From Bacteroidales bacterium (GTDB taxonomy: Bacteria > Bacteroidota > Bacteroidia > Bacteroidales > VadinHA17): a DNA stretch of 64,000 nt. Below, piece by piece: positions 39,180-48,803 of the stretch (position 1 is the first letter of the stretch; every line of letters begins with the position of its first letter). The stretch lies in contig PLNT01000003.1 of the NCBI GenBank assembly GCA_003141895.1, positions 122,040 through 186,039 of the forward strand. Reading direction: 5' to 3'. The notes below the pieces were generated by a model that worked only from the letters and a program-made list of their open reading frames with translations, had not been told where the DNA came from and ran no database searches. Position numbers and translations under genes: made by a program.

Positions 39180-39259
39180 CCATTCTTTAACGTTCATTTT
39201 ATATAGTTTTATTCAACATTATTATATTTTTTTTGTAATCTCATTTTAATCTTGCGCTC

Positions 39260-42043
39260 ATGAAAAGACATAATAATTCGCATTTCTCTTTTTTAATATG
39301 CTTACTGATATTCTCCCTGCCCGTAAATTCTCAGACTGGTATAGTAAAGCAGGAAAAGCTAACAAGATTTGAATTGCAATCCTCTGTATTAATTAATTCT
39401 TCAGGAGCTGAAATTTCAACCGCCGGGTATAAATCGAAGGTCTATTGGTTTCCTGTAAGCGTACCATCCACAGTTCTTACTGGTCTGGTCTCCAATAAGA
39501 TTTATCCTGATCCTTATGCCGGGTTAAATAATATGTTGATTCCCGATGCTTCAGATGAGTTCAATAAAAAATATACTCTTGAGCAATACAGCTATCTGCC
39601 GAATGATCCCAATCCATGGAAGAAGCCATATTGGTATCGGTCTACTTTTAGTGTTCCGGAAAACGATAAAGGAAGATGCTTTCAGCTAATATTTAAGGGT
39701 ATTAATTATCGTGCAGCAGTGTGGCTGAACGGAAAGCAGATAACCGATTCAACAGATATGGCAGGAATGTTCGCACAGTACAGTCTTGATGTCAGCAGTC
39801 AGATAAAACCAGGTGCAGAAAATGTTCTTGCTGTAAAAATTTATCCGCTTGATTTTCCGGGATTACCTGCAACAGAACAACTGAAAGCTCTTGGTGATTT
39901 TTTTGAAAACGGGGGACCTACTGGTGATATAGGAAAGAATGTCACAATGCTTTGCTCTGTCGGTTGGGATTGGATCCCACCAGTCAGAGACCGGAATATG
40001 GGTATCTGGCTCCCGGTTTATCTTCGTACTTCCGGAGGTGTAACTATTACTGATCCGAAAATTGTAACGACTCTTCCAAAACTTCCCGATACTACAATCG
40101 CCTCAATATCACTGAATCTTAAATTGCAGAACCATTTTAAAACAGCAGAAGCCGGGAAATTAACCGTATCAATTTCACCTGAAAACTTTAAGGGAAAATT
40201 TATTCAATTCTCGAAAAATGTATCAATTACCAAAGATGGACCTGCTGTTATTGACCTGAATGGTGACAATACAAAAGAATTGAATATCACTAATCCGATG
40301 CTATGGTGGCCAAATGGATATGGCAAGCCCAATCTTTACAGGATCAGATTTCAGTATACTAACGGCTCAGGAATTTCTGATGATACCACTTTTATTTTTG
40401 GTATCCGTACGGTAAGTACAAAGGCAACAGATGTTAAGGGTTCATACCGGCGTGATTTTTATGTCAATGAAAAACGTGTTCAGCTGACAGGAGGTGCCTG
40501 GGTTCCTGACATGATGCTTAATCGTGATTCTGTTAGATATGATTATGAATTACATCTCTGCAGGAATTCAAATATTAATCTTGTAAGAATCTGGGGAGGT
40601 GGCGTAACACCCTGTGATGAGTTTTTCGATGCCGCTGACAGATACGGATTACTGGTATGGTCAGATTTCTGGATTACCGGTGACACCCAGGGTGAATTTA
40701 AGGGTTCCTCTGACTGGCCTTTGGAGACTAATGTTTTTACTAAAAATGTAAAAAGTACAATCCTCAGGATCAGGAATCATCCCAGTCTCCTGGTATGGAC
40801 AGGCGGAAACGAAGGACATGCACGAAAGGAATTGTATGACGTTATGAGAGAAAGTATTATAACTCTGGACGGTACAAGACCATTTATTCCCAGCTCATCG
40901 GGTTTTGCAAAACTTCCTGCCGGATGGAATGGGGCATGGCCGGATAATATGCCATCTGGAGTCTATAGCGGTGGTCCTTATGGCTGGCAGGATCCAAAAG
41001 TTTACTTTTCAAAAGCAATCGCAGGCAGGGATTGGGTCTTTAAAGACGAAACAGGAATTCCTTCCCAGCCGCCTTATAATATCATGTCAAAAATAATCCC
41101 TGATCTGGTATGGGACAAAAAGTTACCTTTCCCTCTCAATGATACCTGGGGTTATCACGACGCCGCAACCGGGAATGGAGGATATGATCTTTATTACAAA
41201 GAGATGGTAAAAAGATATGGTGAACCAACTGACATGGAAGATTTCTGCAATAAGATGCAGTTAATGAATGCAATAGGATATCAGGGTATTTTTGAAGCAG
41301 CAGGGTCTAAGCTTAATGATATCGGCGGTGTAATGTTATGGAAGTTAAATTCGGCATTTCCGAGTGTAGTATGGCAGGTTTATGATTGGTTCCTGATGCC
41401 GAATGCGGGTTATTATACCATGCAAAATGCCTGTGAACCCGTTCATATACAATTTAACCCGATAGATTTAAAAGTTTCTGCCATTAACAGAACGTACAAG
41501 AAATCGATTGGATTGATAGCAACTGTTGATATTTTTGGTATAGATTCCAAATCTGTATTTCATGAAGAAAAAAATATAGATCTGGCTGAAACTGATATTA
41601 AAGAAATCAGTTCATTATCAACTGTTTTATCTGATGCCAGTGGTGTAAATTTTGTGGTTTTAAATCTTAAAAACAATACAGGTAAAATAATCTCACATAA
41701 TGTCTACTGGTTATCCAAAGGTGATTACAAATCCTTAAATGACTTGCCTGCAACCAGGGTGGATGCTAAAATACTTTCAACTGTCAGGAGCAAAAATGAG
41801 AGCAGCTGGACTATTCAAATCCAGAATAAAACTGATAAGCTGGCATTTTTTATCCGGCCACAACTTATGAAAGGTGATGATGAGGTATTACCAAGCTACT
41901 GGACAGCAAATTATATTTCACTTGCCCCTGAAGAATCTGCTGTAATTACTGTCAGCTGCCCTAATACCATGTTAAGTGGCAAAGAAACATGTATCAGGAT
42001 ATCAGGTTGGAACGTTACCCTCCAAAATCTGAAAATTAATTAG
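39260..42043 (+). CDS. Glycoside hydrolase family 2, exo-beta-D-glucosaminidase-like
   Basis: N-terminal sugar-binding domain, SLLVWTGGNEGH acid/base motif, VFKDETGIPSQP candidate nucleophile motif. Confidence 0.85.
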   Translation: MKRHNNSHFSFLICLLIFSLPVNSQTGIVKQEKLTRFELQSSVLINSSGAEISTAGYKSKVYWFPVSVPSTVLTGLVSNKIYPDPYAGLNNMLIPDASDEFNKKYTLEQYSYLPNDPNPWKKPYWYRSTFSVPENDKGRCFQLIFKGINYRAAVWLNGKQITDSTDMAGMFAQYSLDVSSQIKPGAENVLAVKIYPLDFPGLPATEQLKALGDFFENGGPTGDIGKNVTMLCSVGWDWIPPVRDRNMGIWLPVYLRTSGGVTITDPKIVTTLPKLPDTTIASISLNLKLQNHFKTAEAGKLTVSISPENFKGKFIQFSKNVSITKDGPAVIDLNGDNTKELNITNPMLWWPNGYGKPNLYRIRFQYTNGSGISDDTTFIFGIRTVSTKATDVKGSYRRDFYVNEKRVQLTGGAWVPDMMLNRDSVRYDYELHLCRNSNINLVRIWGGGVTPCDEFFDAADRYGLLVWSDFWITGDTQGEFKGSSDWPLETNVFTKNVKSTILRIRNHPSLLVWTGGNEGHARKELYDVMRESIITLDGTRPFIPSSSGFAKLPAGWNGAWPDNMPSGVYSGGPYGWQDPKVYFSKAIAGRDWVFKDETGIPSQPPYNIMSKIIPDLVWDKKLPFPLNDTWGYHDAATGNGGYDLYYKEMVKRYGEPTDMEDFCNKMQLMNAIGYQGIFEAAGSKLNDIGGVMLWKLNSAFPSVVWQVYDWFLMPNAGYYTMQNACEPVHIQFNPIDLKVSAINRTYKKSIGLIATVDIFGIDSKSVFHEEKNIDLAETDIKEISSLSTVLSDASGVNFVVLNLKNNTGKIISHNVYWLSKGDYKSLNDLPATRVDAKILSTVRSKNESSWTIQIQNKTDKLAFFIRPQLMKGDDEVLPSYWTANYISLAPEESAVITVSCPNTMLSGKETCIRISGWNVTLQNLKIN

Positions 42044-42097
42044 TTCGTTCGTTACTTTACCTAGTCTCCTTGTTTTTGCGACATCAACGGCTGTTAC

Positions 42098-42592
42098 TTA
42101 TTTTGCCTTCTCGTAAAAATATGTTCCGGTAGTTTCATTGCCTGACATCTTGTTAGTGAATTCAAGTGTCAGAAATTTACCTTCATTATCTAATTTCCAT
42201 GATTCCTTGGCAGTCATGTCCTCCATCCCATTATTACCATTGAATGTGGTGGTGGATGCTATCAATATTGAACCATCCGAATCAGAATGAGTTGCAGTAG
42301 ATGTTCTTGGCATGTCATAAATAACAACTTTATTCTCTTTACCATCCAACGATATTTTCTCATCAAAAGGATACTCCTGCCCATCACCACTCTCGTAAAC
42401 ACGTGTTGTAATTATACTATCAGATTTAAGTTGAATTGTTATTTTAGAAAGCAATAACTGATTATCTGCAATAACACTTTTCTCCCTGTTTATTTTCCAT
42501 TCGCCTGTCAGATCGGCTTTCTGAGCTGAAGTGTTAAAAACAGAAATACAAACCAGAAATAAAATGGTAGTAAAAATTGTTTGTTTTTTCAT
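42098..42592 (-). CDS. Hypothetical secreted protein (lipocalin-like)
   Basis: Signal peptide, LTGEWKINREKS start; start trimmed to MKKQTIFTT. Confidence 0.7.
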   Translation of the reverse strand: MKKQTIFTTILFLVCISVFNTSAQKADLTGEWKINREKSVIADNQLLLSKITIQLKSDSIITTRVYESGDGQEYPFDEKISLDGKENKVVIYDMPRTSTATHSDSDGSILIASTTTFNGNNGMEDMTAKESWKLDNEGKFLTLEFTNKMSGNETTGTYFYEKAK

Positions 42593-42651
42593 AATTATAT
42601 TTTTAAGTAAGTAATTCATGATTCGCAAAATTACCTCTTAATATATGATTA

Positions 42652-42768
42652 TCAAAAATACTTTCTGAATTTATCGCCAATTTTGAAATAGGTATATCTC
42701 CCGGCATCCTCTCCTTCAACATGCAATGAGTCACCATCAGTTTCAAAAGTGTTGTGTTCCCCTACAAT
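42652..42768 (-). pseudogene. Possible gene remnant (IVGEHNTFETDGDSLHVEGEDAGRYTYFKIGDKFRKYF*)
   Basis: Open protein-like minus-strand frame with stop but no start; family not recognised. Confidence 0.3.
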
Positions 42769-42904
42769 TCATGAAAAATAATTACAAGAAAATCCACTTT
42801 GGAGGACATTAAAATAAATTTCTAATTTCATCTTCTTAAAATACTTAATAAAAAACTCTGGTAATCTCCCTGCAAATTGTAACTTCAGGTGGTATAAAAA
42901 AGCT

Positions 42905-43645
42905 ATGAACCTTAGAATTACGCGGGAATGCAGGATTAATTTTAAGCTGATTATCCTTCTCATGATTTTCGGATTTTGCTTGCTCCCATCTTTTTCACAG
43001 GGTCCGAGGATAAATGTCGAAGATATTCCACAGAGAAAAATCCGTAATTACATTGTATCCAGATCGATTGATAAAATGGATGATTTTTCTTCAATTCATG
43101 CCAGCTGGAAAAAGGATATCCATGAATCTGATTTTAACATTATTGAAAAGACTTTTTTTCTGAATTATAACCTTTCCGATTCATGGGAATTCTACAGACA
43201 TGCCAATACTCTTAAAATGTGGAATGGGAAATCCGTACGGTTTGGTTTGCTTTTATCAAAGTGTACAAACTCTGCAATAAGTATTAATAATTCTTCATTT
43301 CATGAAATTGATACCGGAGATGTATATTTTCTGAATTTAAAACTGTTTAAAGGATTATTTAATGTTGAAGTTGCCTTTGAAATTACCAATATTGACTCAA
43401 AACAACGGATAATGGAGTTTAGTTATATTGATAATAATAAATCGCTTGGCAAACAGAGTATACAGTTCTTTGATAATGGATCAGGGAAGACAAAAATTGT
43501 TCATCGCAGTTATTTTAAAAGTGATTCCAATATCCGCGATAAATTATTTTACCCCTATTTCCATAAAAAGTTTATAAATGAATTCCACCGAAATATGTGT
43601 AAACTTATTAAAAACAGAAATCTTCCTTTTACGATTATAAATTAA
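42905..43645 (+). CDS. Hypothetical secreted protein
   Basis: Signal peptide; 246 aa; no recognised domain. Confidence 0.7.
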   Translation: MNLRITRECRINFKLIILLMIFGFCLLPSFSQGPRINVEDIPQRKIRNYIVSRSIDKMDDFSSIHASWKKDIHESDFNIIEKTFFLNYNLSDSWEFYRHANTLKMWNGKSVRFGLLLSKCTNSAISINNSSFHEIDTGDVYFLNLKLFKGLFNVEVAFEITNIDSKQRIMEFSYIDNNKSLGKQSIQFFDNGSGKTKIVHRSYFKSDSNIRDKLFYPYFHKKFINEFHRNMCKLIKNRNLPFTIIN

Positions 43646-43651
43646 TTCTTA

Positions 43652-45070
43652 ATGGGTAAACAAAGGAATCTGGTCAGGGCTCTCGGAATGGGGTATGTGG
43701 TTATTTTCGTGGTAGCTAATATCATCGGATCTGGAGTATATAAAAAAATTGCTCCGATGGCAGCAGAACTCCATTCCTCAATATGGATCCTTGTTGCATG
43801 GATTGTTGGGGGAATTATCACTCTTTTCGGAGCATTGAGTAATGCGGAAGTAGCAGGATTGCTAGCTGATACCGGTGGTGAATTTATTTATTTGAAAAAA
43901 ATTTATAACCGTTTCTTTGCATTTATGTACGGGTGGTCACTTTTCACAGTCATTCAAACTGCCACAATCTCCTCTCTGGCTTATGTGTTTGCCCAATCAC
44001 TGAATAGTATTATCCATATTCCTGGTATTTTTAGCTCTCTGCAACATTTTACAATAGGTGGTGTTTTCTTTCCTTTCCAGGATTTTGGTGTAAAACTGAC
44101 TGCAATCCTGTTGATTTTAATTTTAACAGGGCTAAATATCTCGGGGCTCAAAAGTGGTGCAGGAGTAAGTAGAGTAATTATGTTGCTTGTTTTCTCAGGT
44201 CTTCTTATGATTGTCATCTTTGGATTGGGTAGTATCAAAACCAGACCTGCAGGTTTTATAAATTTTAAAGAGTTAACAGCAGGAACTGTTACAATATCTG
44301 CCTTTTATACAGCAATGCTTGCTGCATTCTGGGCTTATCAGGGTTGGGTTTCAGTCGGATTTATAGGAGGGGAGGTTAAAGACCCGACGCTAAATATACC
44401 CAGAGGAATTGTAGCTGGCGTTTTCATAGTAATATTCATTTATCTGATCGTTAATGTGACCTACCTTACTCTCTTATCCATTCCACAACTTGTGCATATT
44501 CATGAATCGGGAAATCAGATTGCCGCTGTTGAAGCGGTCAGGACATTCTGGGGAAGAGGAGGGGTGCTGTTTATCTCTTTGTTAATACTTGTCACAACAC
44601 TTGGATGCACAAATGCCAGCATATTAACCGGTGCCCGGCCTTATTATGCTATGGCCCGTGAAAAACTTTTCTTCAGTGGAATTGCAAAGATCAACAATGC
44701 AAATGTTCCTTCAAACTCGCTGATGTGGCAGGGACTATGGGCTTCTATACTGGTTCTATCAGGAACATTCGATCAGCTTACTGACATGATAATTTTTGCG
44801 GTTTTCATTTTTTATGGAGCTACCACTCTTGGAGTATTTATTTTACGACGCAGGATGCCGGATGCCCACAGACCTTATAAAGTATGGGGATATCCTTATG
44901 TTCCAGCAATATTTATCCTGTTTTGTATTGGTCTGTTTTTCAATACTATAATAGCCAGACCGCGTGAAGCTGCAATAGGATTAATTTTGATTTTTTCTGG
45001 TATACCTGTTTATTTTTTGCTGAAGAGATTAAACAGCAGGATCATGTCGGAGGATGCAACCTCTTATTAA
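43652..45070 (+). CDS. APC-family amino acid permease (LAT-like)
   Basis: ANIIGSGVYKKIAPMAAEL, 12 TM-like segments, FWAYQGWVSVGFIGGEVKDPTLNIPRGI. Confidence 0.92.
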   Translation: MGKQRNLVRALGMGYVVIFVVANIIGSGVYKKIAPMAAELHSSIWILVAWIVGGIITLFGALSNAEVAGLLADTGGEFIYLKKIYNRFFAFMYGWSLFTVIQTATISSLAYVFAQSLNSIIHIPGIFSSLQHFTIGGVFFPFQDFGVKLTAILLILILTGLNISGLKSGAGVSRVIMLLVFSGLLMIVIFGLGSIKTRPAGFINFKELTAGTVTISAFYTAMLAAFWAYQGWVSVGFIGGEVKDPTLNIPRGIVAGVFIVIFIYLIVNVTYLTLLSIPQLVHIHESGNQIAAVEAVRTFWGRGGVLFISLLILVTTLGCTNASILTGARPYYAMAREKLFFSGIAKINNANVPSNSLMWQGLWASILVLSGTFDQLTDMIIFAVFIFYGATTLGVFILRRRMPDAHRPYKVWGYPYVPAIFILFCIGLFFNTIIARPREAAIGLILIFSGIPVYFLLKRLNSRIMSEDATSY

Positions 45071-46925
45071 ACCAGTTACGCACTGACCTCATCTTTTCAA
45101 GCTGTGAAGATGGAGCATGACGGCGGCATGAAGCCCTTTCATTACTGTTTTCCGGCGCTCCCCAGCGAATTTCGATCCCATCATTGGGATTATAAGCCAT
45201 CTCAAAGGCATCCCGTCTTTTAAGAATTTCGTTTACAGTCAGTTTTTGTAAAGAACCATCCGTACGTGTGTAGTTTACAGAAAGTTCTGAACCTTTCTGA
45301 TCGAGAATAGCATGAAGTTTTTTCTTAACCTGGTCCGGTGATGCAGGTCCTGATATACTAAAATCTTCAGGGGAGCGGGCTACCAGATCGGGGAAATCGA
45401 GCACTGCATCCATTGCAATTAAAAGCCTCAGATCGCGGTTCGGAGTTGAAAAGTCTTCCCACTGACCTCCTGCAAGAAAAATCCCGGCAGCGCTCGAAGG
45501 CATTGGAATCACTGAACCGGGATGTAATTTGAAATATGCTTCACCATTCGCTACTGAAGTTATTCTTACAAGCAGTTGTTCATGGAGAGCCTGCATCAGG
45601 TCGAGAAGTGCAGCTTCAGGATCAAGCGGTTTCGGATTGATTATTCGTTCCATAGTGTGATAGAAGACATCGGTTCCCATTTTTTTCTGTTGAATCGAAA
45701 AGGGAACAAATCCCGCTGCTTCGGTCAGATCTTTATTTTTCAACGCAGATATGACACCTTTTTTAAAAGAAATGGGACGGAAAGCCTTAAATCCGGGTTC
45801 CCCTATCACTCCGGATGTATTAAATAAGAAATTCCCTTTCCAAAAGCGTTTGATGCCTACGGTTCCGTCGGGTTGGGCATCCACTGCGAGTAATAATCCA
45901 GGGTTGTTGTTGGTTTGTGCCATGTGTCCAACAAGGATTAAAGTATGTCCGTAAGGGTCCGCGAAGACGATACCCGGACGCAAGGATCCCGGTTTAAGCG
46001 GAACGGGATAATAGTCGGAATTTTCATCCTCCAAAGCCGTACGTGCCGTCCCTGATTGAACACCATTCATAACCATTCTCAGGAATGAATTGAATGCCAG
46101 AACCGGATTCGTTTTTGAACTTGTTATTTCGTTTGTGATCCATTGACCGGTTCTTGGACTTCTTTCGAGGGTTCCCCTGTCGCATACATGATATCCAAAC
46201 GGGAGACCAAGTTTCCACGCAAAATATGCTCTCAGATAAAACGGATTATCGGCACAATCTGGCTGCATGATCAGCACGTTTTTCCCGTTTGCGTCATCTT
46301 CACCCAATGAGAGGTAATTGAAAAGGAAATTCTGATCTTTATTACGGGTAACCTCATGGAGTGCTGGCCATGAAGCTTGTTCACTGCAGCCACTGAACAA
46401 CGCGTTTATCCAGGCAGAATACACATCTTCCATGCTGCTGTCCCACCCACGGAAAGTCTTCCATACAACGCCGGGTTGGTTAATCTCTTCCGTTGTCGAA
46501 ATTGTAATCTCAAGATTACTGATTTCCTTTTTATCCTCAATTAAAGTCACTTTATATTTACCGGCAGCTAAACCGTTAAAATCATCTATCCGCCAAAAAG
46601 GAAATTCCTCCCCTGTTTTACTTTTCACGGATTCTGTTGTACCGGAAGCCCCGGTAATATTGATCTTTGATTTCAGTATCATCTTTTCTCCAGTTGCCAG
46701 AATGCGGAATGGTTTGCCAGTAGAGGGATTTTTGGGCAGAACCAGCAAAGTTGCAACTGACTGAGATTCATCATAATTCCCAATTTCTTTGGTTTTATCT
46801 TGAATGGCAGTTGAATCCATGGATGAGCGATCTCCCTGGCAGTCCAGGCAATTGAACATAAGAGCAATAATAAAGCCGGTCATCAATGAATGAATACTTC
46901 CGGCTCTGTTTTTTATTATTGACAT
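45042..46925 (-). CDS. Large secreted protein, possible papain-fold/transglutaminase-like enzyme
   Basis: Signal region; DCADNPFYLRAYFAWKLGLPFGYHVCDRG and DPYGHTLILVGH...VDAQPDG suggest Cys/His/Asp arrangement. Confidence 0.6.
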   Translation of the reverse strand: MSIIKNRAGSIHSLMTGFIIALMFNCLDCQGDRSSMDSTAIQDKTKEIGNYDESQSVATLLVLPKNPSTGKPFRILATGEKMILKSKINITGASGTTESVKSKTGEEFPFWRIDDFNGLAAGKYKVTLIEDKKEISNLEITISTTEEINQPGVVWKTFRGWDSSMEDVYSAWINALFSGCSEQASWPALHEVTRNKDQNFLFNYLSLGEDDANGKNVLIMQPDCADNPFYLRAYFAWKLGLPFGYHVCDRGTLERSPRTGQWITNEITSSKTNPVLAFNSFLRMVMNGVQSGTARTALEDENSDYYPVPLKPGSLRPGIVFADPYGHTLILVGHMAQTNNNPGLLLAVDAQPDGTVGIKRFWKGNFLFNTSGVIGEPGFKAFRPISFKKGVISALKNKDLTEAAGFVPFSIQQKKMGTDVFYHTMERIINPKPLDPEAALLDLMQALHEQLLVRITSVANGEAYFKLHPGSVIPMPSSAAGIFLAGGQWEDFSTPNRDLRLLIAMDAVLDFPDLVARSPEDFSISGPASPDQVKKKLHAILDQKGSELSVNYTRTDGSLQKLTVNEILKRRDAFEMAYNPNDGIEIRWGAPENSNERASCRRHAPSSQLEKMRSVRNWFNKRLHPPT

Positions 46926-46934
46926 TTTAAATGA

Positions 46935-47699
46935 CTAATGCAGGCTCAGAGCCTTCTGAATAGCTTCAGCAACCAGTGGTTCCATTATTTTATATCCAGC
47001 CAGGTTAGGATGAACTCCGTCAAGAGTATATGCTGCTTTCAAAGCGTGCTTCTCGTCAGACATGGGAGTGAAGTAATCGAGGTATATGCAATTGTGAGAC
47101 ATTGCATAGTTTTTAATCCAGCCATTCAGCTTAACTACTTTTTCTGCAGGTTCCAGTCCGGGATGCCATGGAAAATCGTAGGCCGGCAGAACGGATGACA
47201 GAACCACCGCTATGCCATTAGCCTTTGCAATCTCTGCCATCGAGGAGAGATTATCCTCAATCATCTCGAGGGTGCTGGGACCAGTATTTCCTGCAATATC
47301 GTTGATCCCGGCCAGGATGACAACTACCAATGGTTTAAGATTTATTACATCAGGTTTGAACCTGACTAGCATCTGGGGAGTCGTCTGACCACTTATGCCT
47401 CTGTTTATGTAAGGTTTTTCTGAAAAGAAATTCGGATCAATTCTTATCCATTCCTGAGTAATCGAGTTTCCCATGAAAACTACCCTCTTTTCTCCTTCTG
47501 CCGGCATAGTAACTAGTTTATTTTCCTCACGAAATCGTCCAAGGTTCGCCCAGTCGTTATGCAGCTGTTCTTCCTGTGCTTTTCTCCAGGCCTCTTTTTG
47601 TTCATTTGTAGGTTCTGTAGTATTTTTCTGAGCAGAGAGAACAGAACTTCCTGCAAATACCAGGAATAACAACATTGATAAAAAAATACCTCTTTTCAT
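46935..47699 (-). CDS. SGNH/GDSL hydrolase-family protein
   Basis: VVFMGNSITQEW, GRNGI-type block INRGISGQTTPQ, LAGINDIAGN, LDGVHPN. Confidence 0.9.
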   Translation of the reverse strand: MKRGIFLSMLLFLVFAGSSVLSAQKNTTEPTNEQKEAWRKAQEEQLHNDWANLGRFREENKLVTMPAEGEKRVVFMGNSITQEWIRIDPNFFSEKPYINRGISGQTTPQMLVRFKPDVINLKPLVVVILAGINDIAGNTGPSTLEMIEDNLSSMAEIAKANGIAVVLSSVLPAYDFPWHPGLEPAEKVVKLNGWIKNYAMSHNCIYLDYFTPMSDEKHALKAAYTLDGVHPNLAGYKIMEPLVAEAIQKALSLH

Positions 47700-47727
47700 A
47701 TATATAATTTTTTGTGAATATTAGTTT

Positions 47728-48786
47728 TTATTTTGCTCTCAGGTACTGTACAGGCCATTGTATATCGTCATTGGTCTCGCGTGCAGCAAGCAACGGGAAA
47801 TAAGGATTTCTCAATAACTCCCTTGCAAAAAACACAAGATCAGCCTTTCCTTCCAGAAGGATTTCTTCTGCTTGTCTTGCAGTTGTTATCAACCCGACAG
47901 CTCCTGTCAATATTCCTGTTTTTCTGACTGCTTCTGAGAGTGGAACCTGATATCCCTGGACAAGAGGAATTTTAACATTATAGGCATTGCCGCCTGATGA
48001 GCAATCTATAAGATCGACACCCTTGACTTTTAGTAAATCAGCGAGTTTTACACTATCTTCTATAGTCCAGCCTCCTTGAATCCACTCAGTTGCAGAGATG
48101 CGTACAAAAAGCGGATATTCATCGGGCCACTCGGATTTGACAGCATCTATGACCTCCGACAGGAGCCGGATTCGATTCTCAAAGGAACCACCATATTCAT
48201 CTTTTCGCTGATTGCTGAGTGGAGACAGAAATTCATGTAACAGATAGCCATGTGCACTGTGAATTTCAATTATATCAAAACCGGCAAGGCGGGCGCGCCC
48301 TGCTGCTGCTCTGAAATCGGAAACAACTTTACTGATACCTTCTTTATTTAAAGACCGGGGCGTTTTCTCACCAACAATAAAAGGGATATTACCGGGGCCT
48401 ACTGTTTCCCATCCTCCGTGTTTTTCATCGAGCTGTTTCCCGCCTTCATTTGGTACTGCACAGGATGCTTTTCTTCCAGCATGGGCAAGCTGTATTCCGG
48501 CAACCGCATGATGCATATGTATAAATTCTACAATCCTGCATAATCCATTGATGTGTTCATTCTTCCACAGTCCTAGATCACCTGGACTAATCCTTCCTTC
48601 AGGTGAAACAGCGGTTGCCTCGGTAAAAATAAGTCCCGTTCCACCAACAGCCCGGGTTCCGAGATGAACCAGATGCCAGTCATTGCTGAATCCGTCTTCT
48701 GACGAATACTGGCACATAGGCGACATTACTATCCTGTTTTTTAAGGTGATGTTCTTTATTATCAGATTTGAGAAAAGTTTTGACAT
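47728..48786 (-). CDS. NADH:flavin oxidoreductase (Old Yellow Enzyme, YqjM-like)
   Basis: SPMCQYSSEDGFSNDWHLVHLGTRAVGGTGLIFTEATAV, GIQLAHAGRKAS, HSAHGYLLHEFLSPLSNQR. Confidence 0.95.
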   Translation of the reverse strand: MSKLFSNLIIKNITLKNRIVMSPMCQYSSEDGFSNDWHLVHLGTRAVGGTGLIFTEATAVSPEGRISPGDLGLWKNEHINGLCRIVEFIHMHHAVAGIQLAHAGRKASCAVPNEGGKQLDEKHGGWETVGPGNIPFIVGEKTPRSLNKEGISKVVSDFRAAAGRARLAGFDIIEIHSAHGYLLHEFLSPLSNQRKDEYGGSFENRIRLLSEVIDAVKSEWPDEYPLFVRISATEWIQGGWTIEDSVKLADLLKVKGVDLIDCSSGGNAYNVKIPLVQGYQVPLSEAVRKTGILTGAVGLITTARQAEEILLEGKADLVFFARELLRNPYFPLLAARETNDDIQWPVQYLRAK

Positions 48787-48803
48787 GATTTTAATTTTTT
48801 ACA

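Noticed and set aside
46938-47198. 86-aa plus-strand ORF opposite the SGNH hydrolase
   Set aside because: Antisense to a well-supported gene; no recognisable features.
46935-47699. GNSIT instead of GDSL as an inactivating substitution in the SGNH hydrolase
   Set aside because: GNS at block I is common in SGNH relatives from Bacteroidota, and the catalytic Ser and DGVHPN block are retained.
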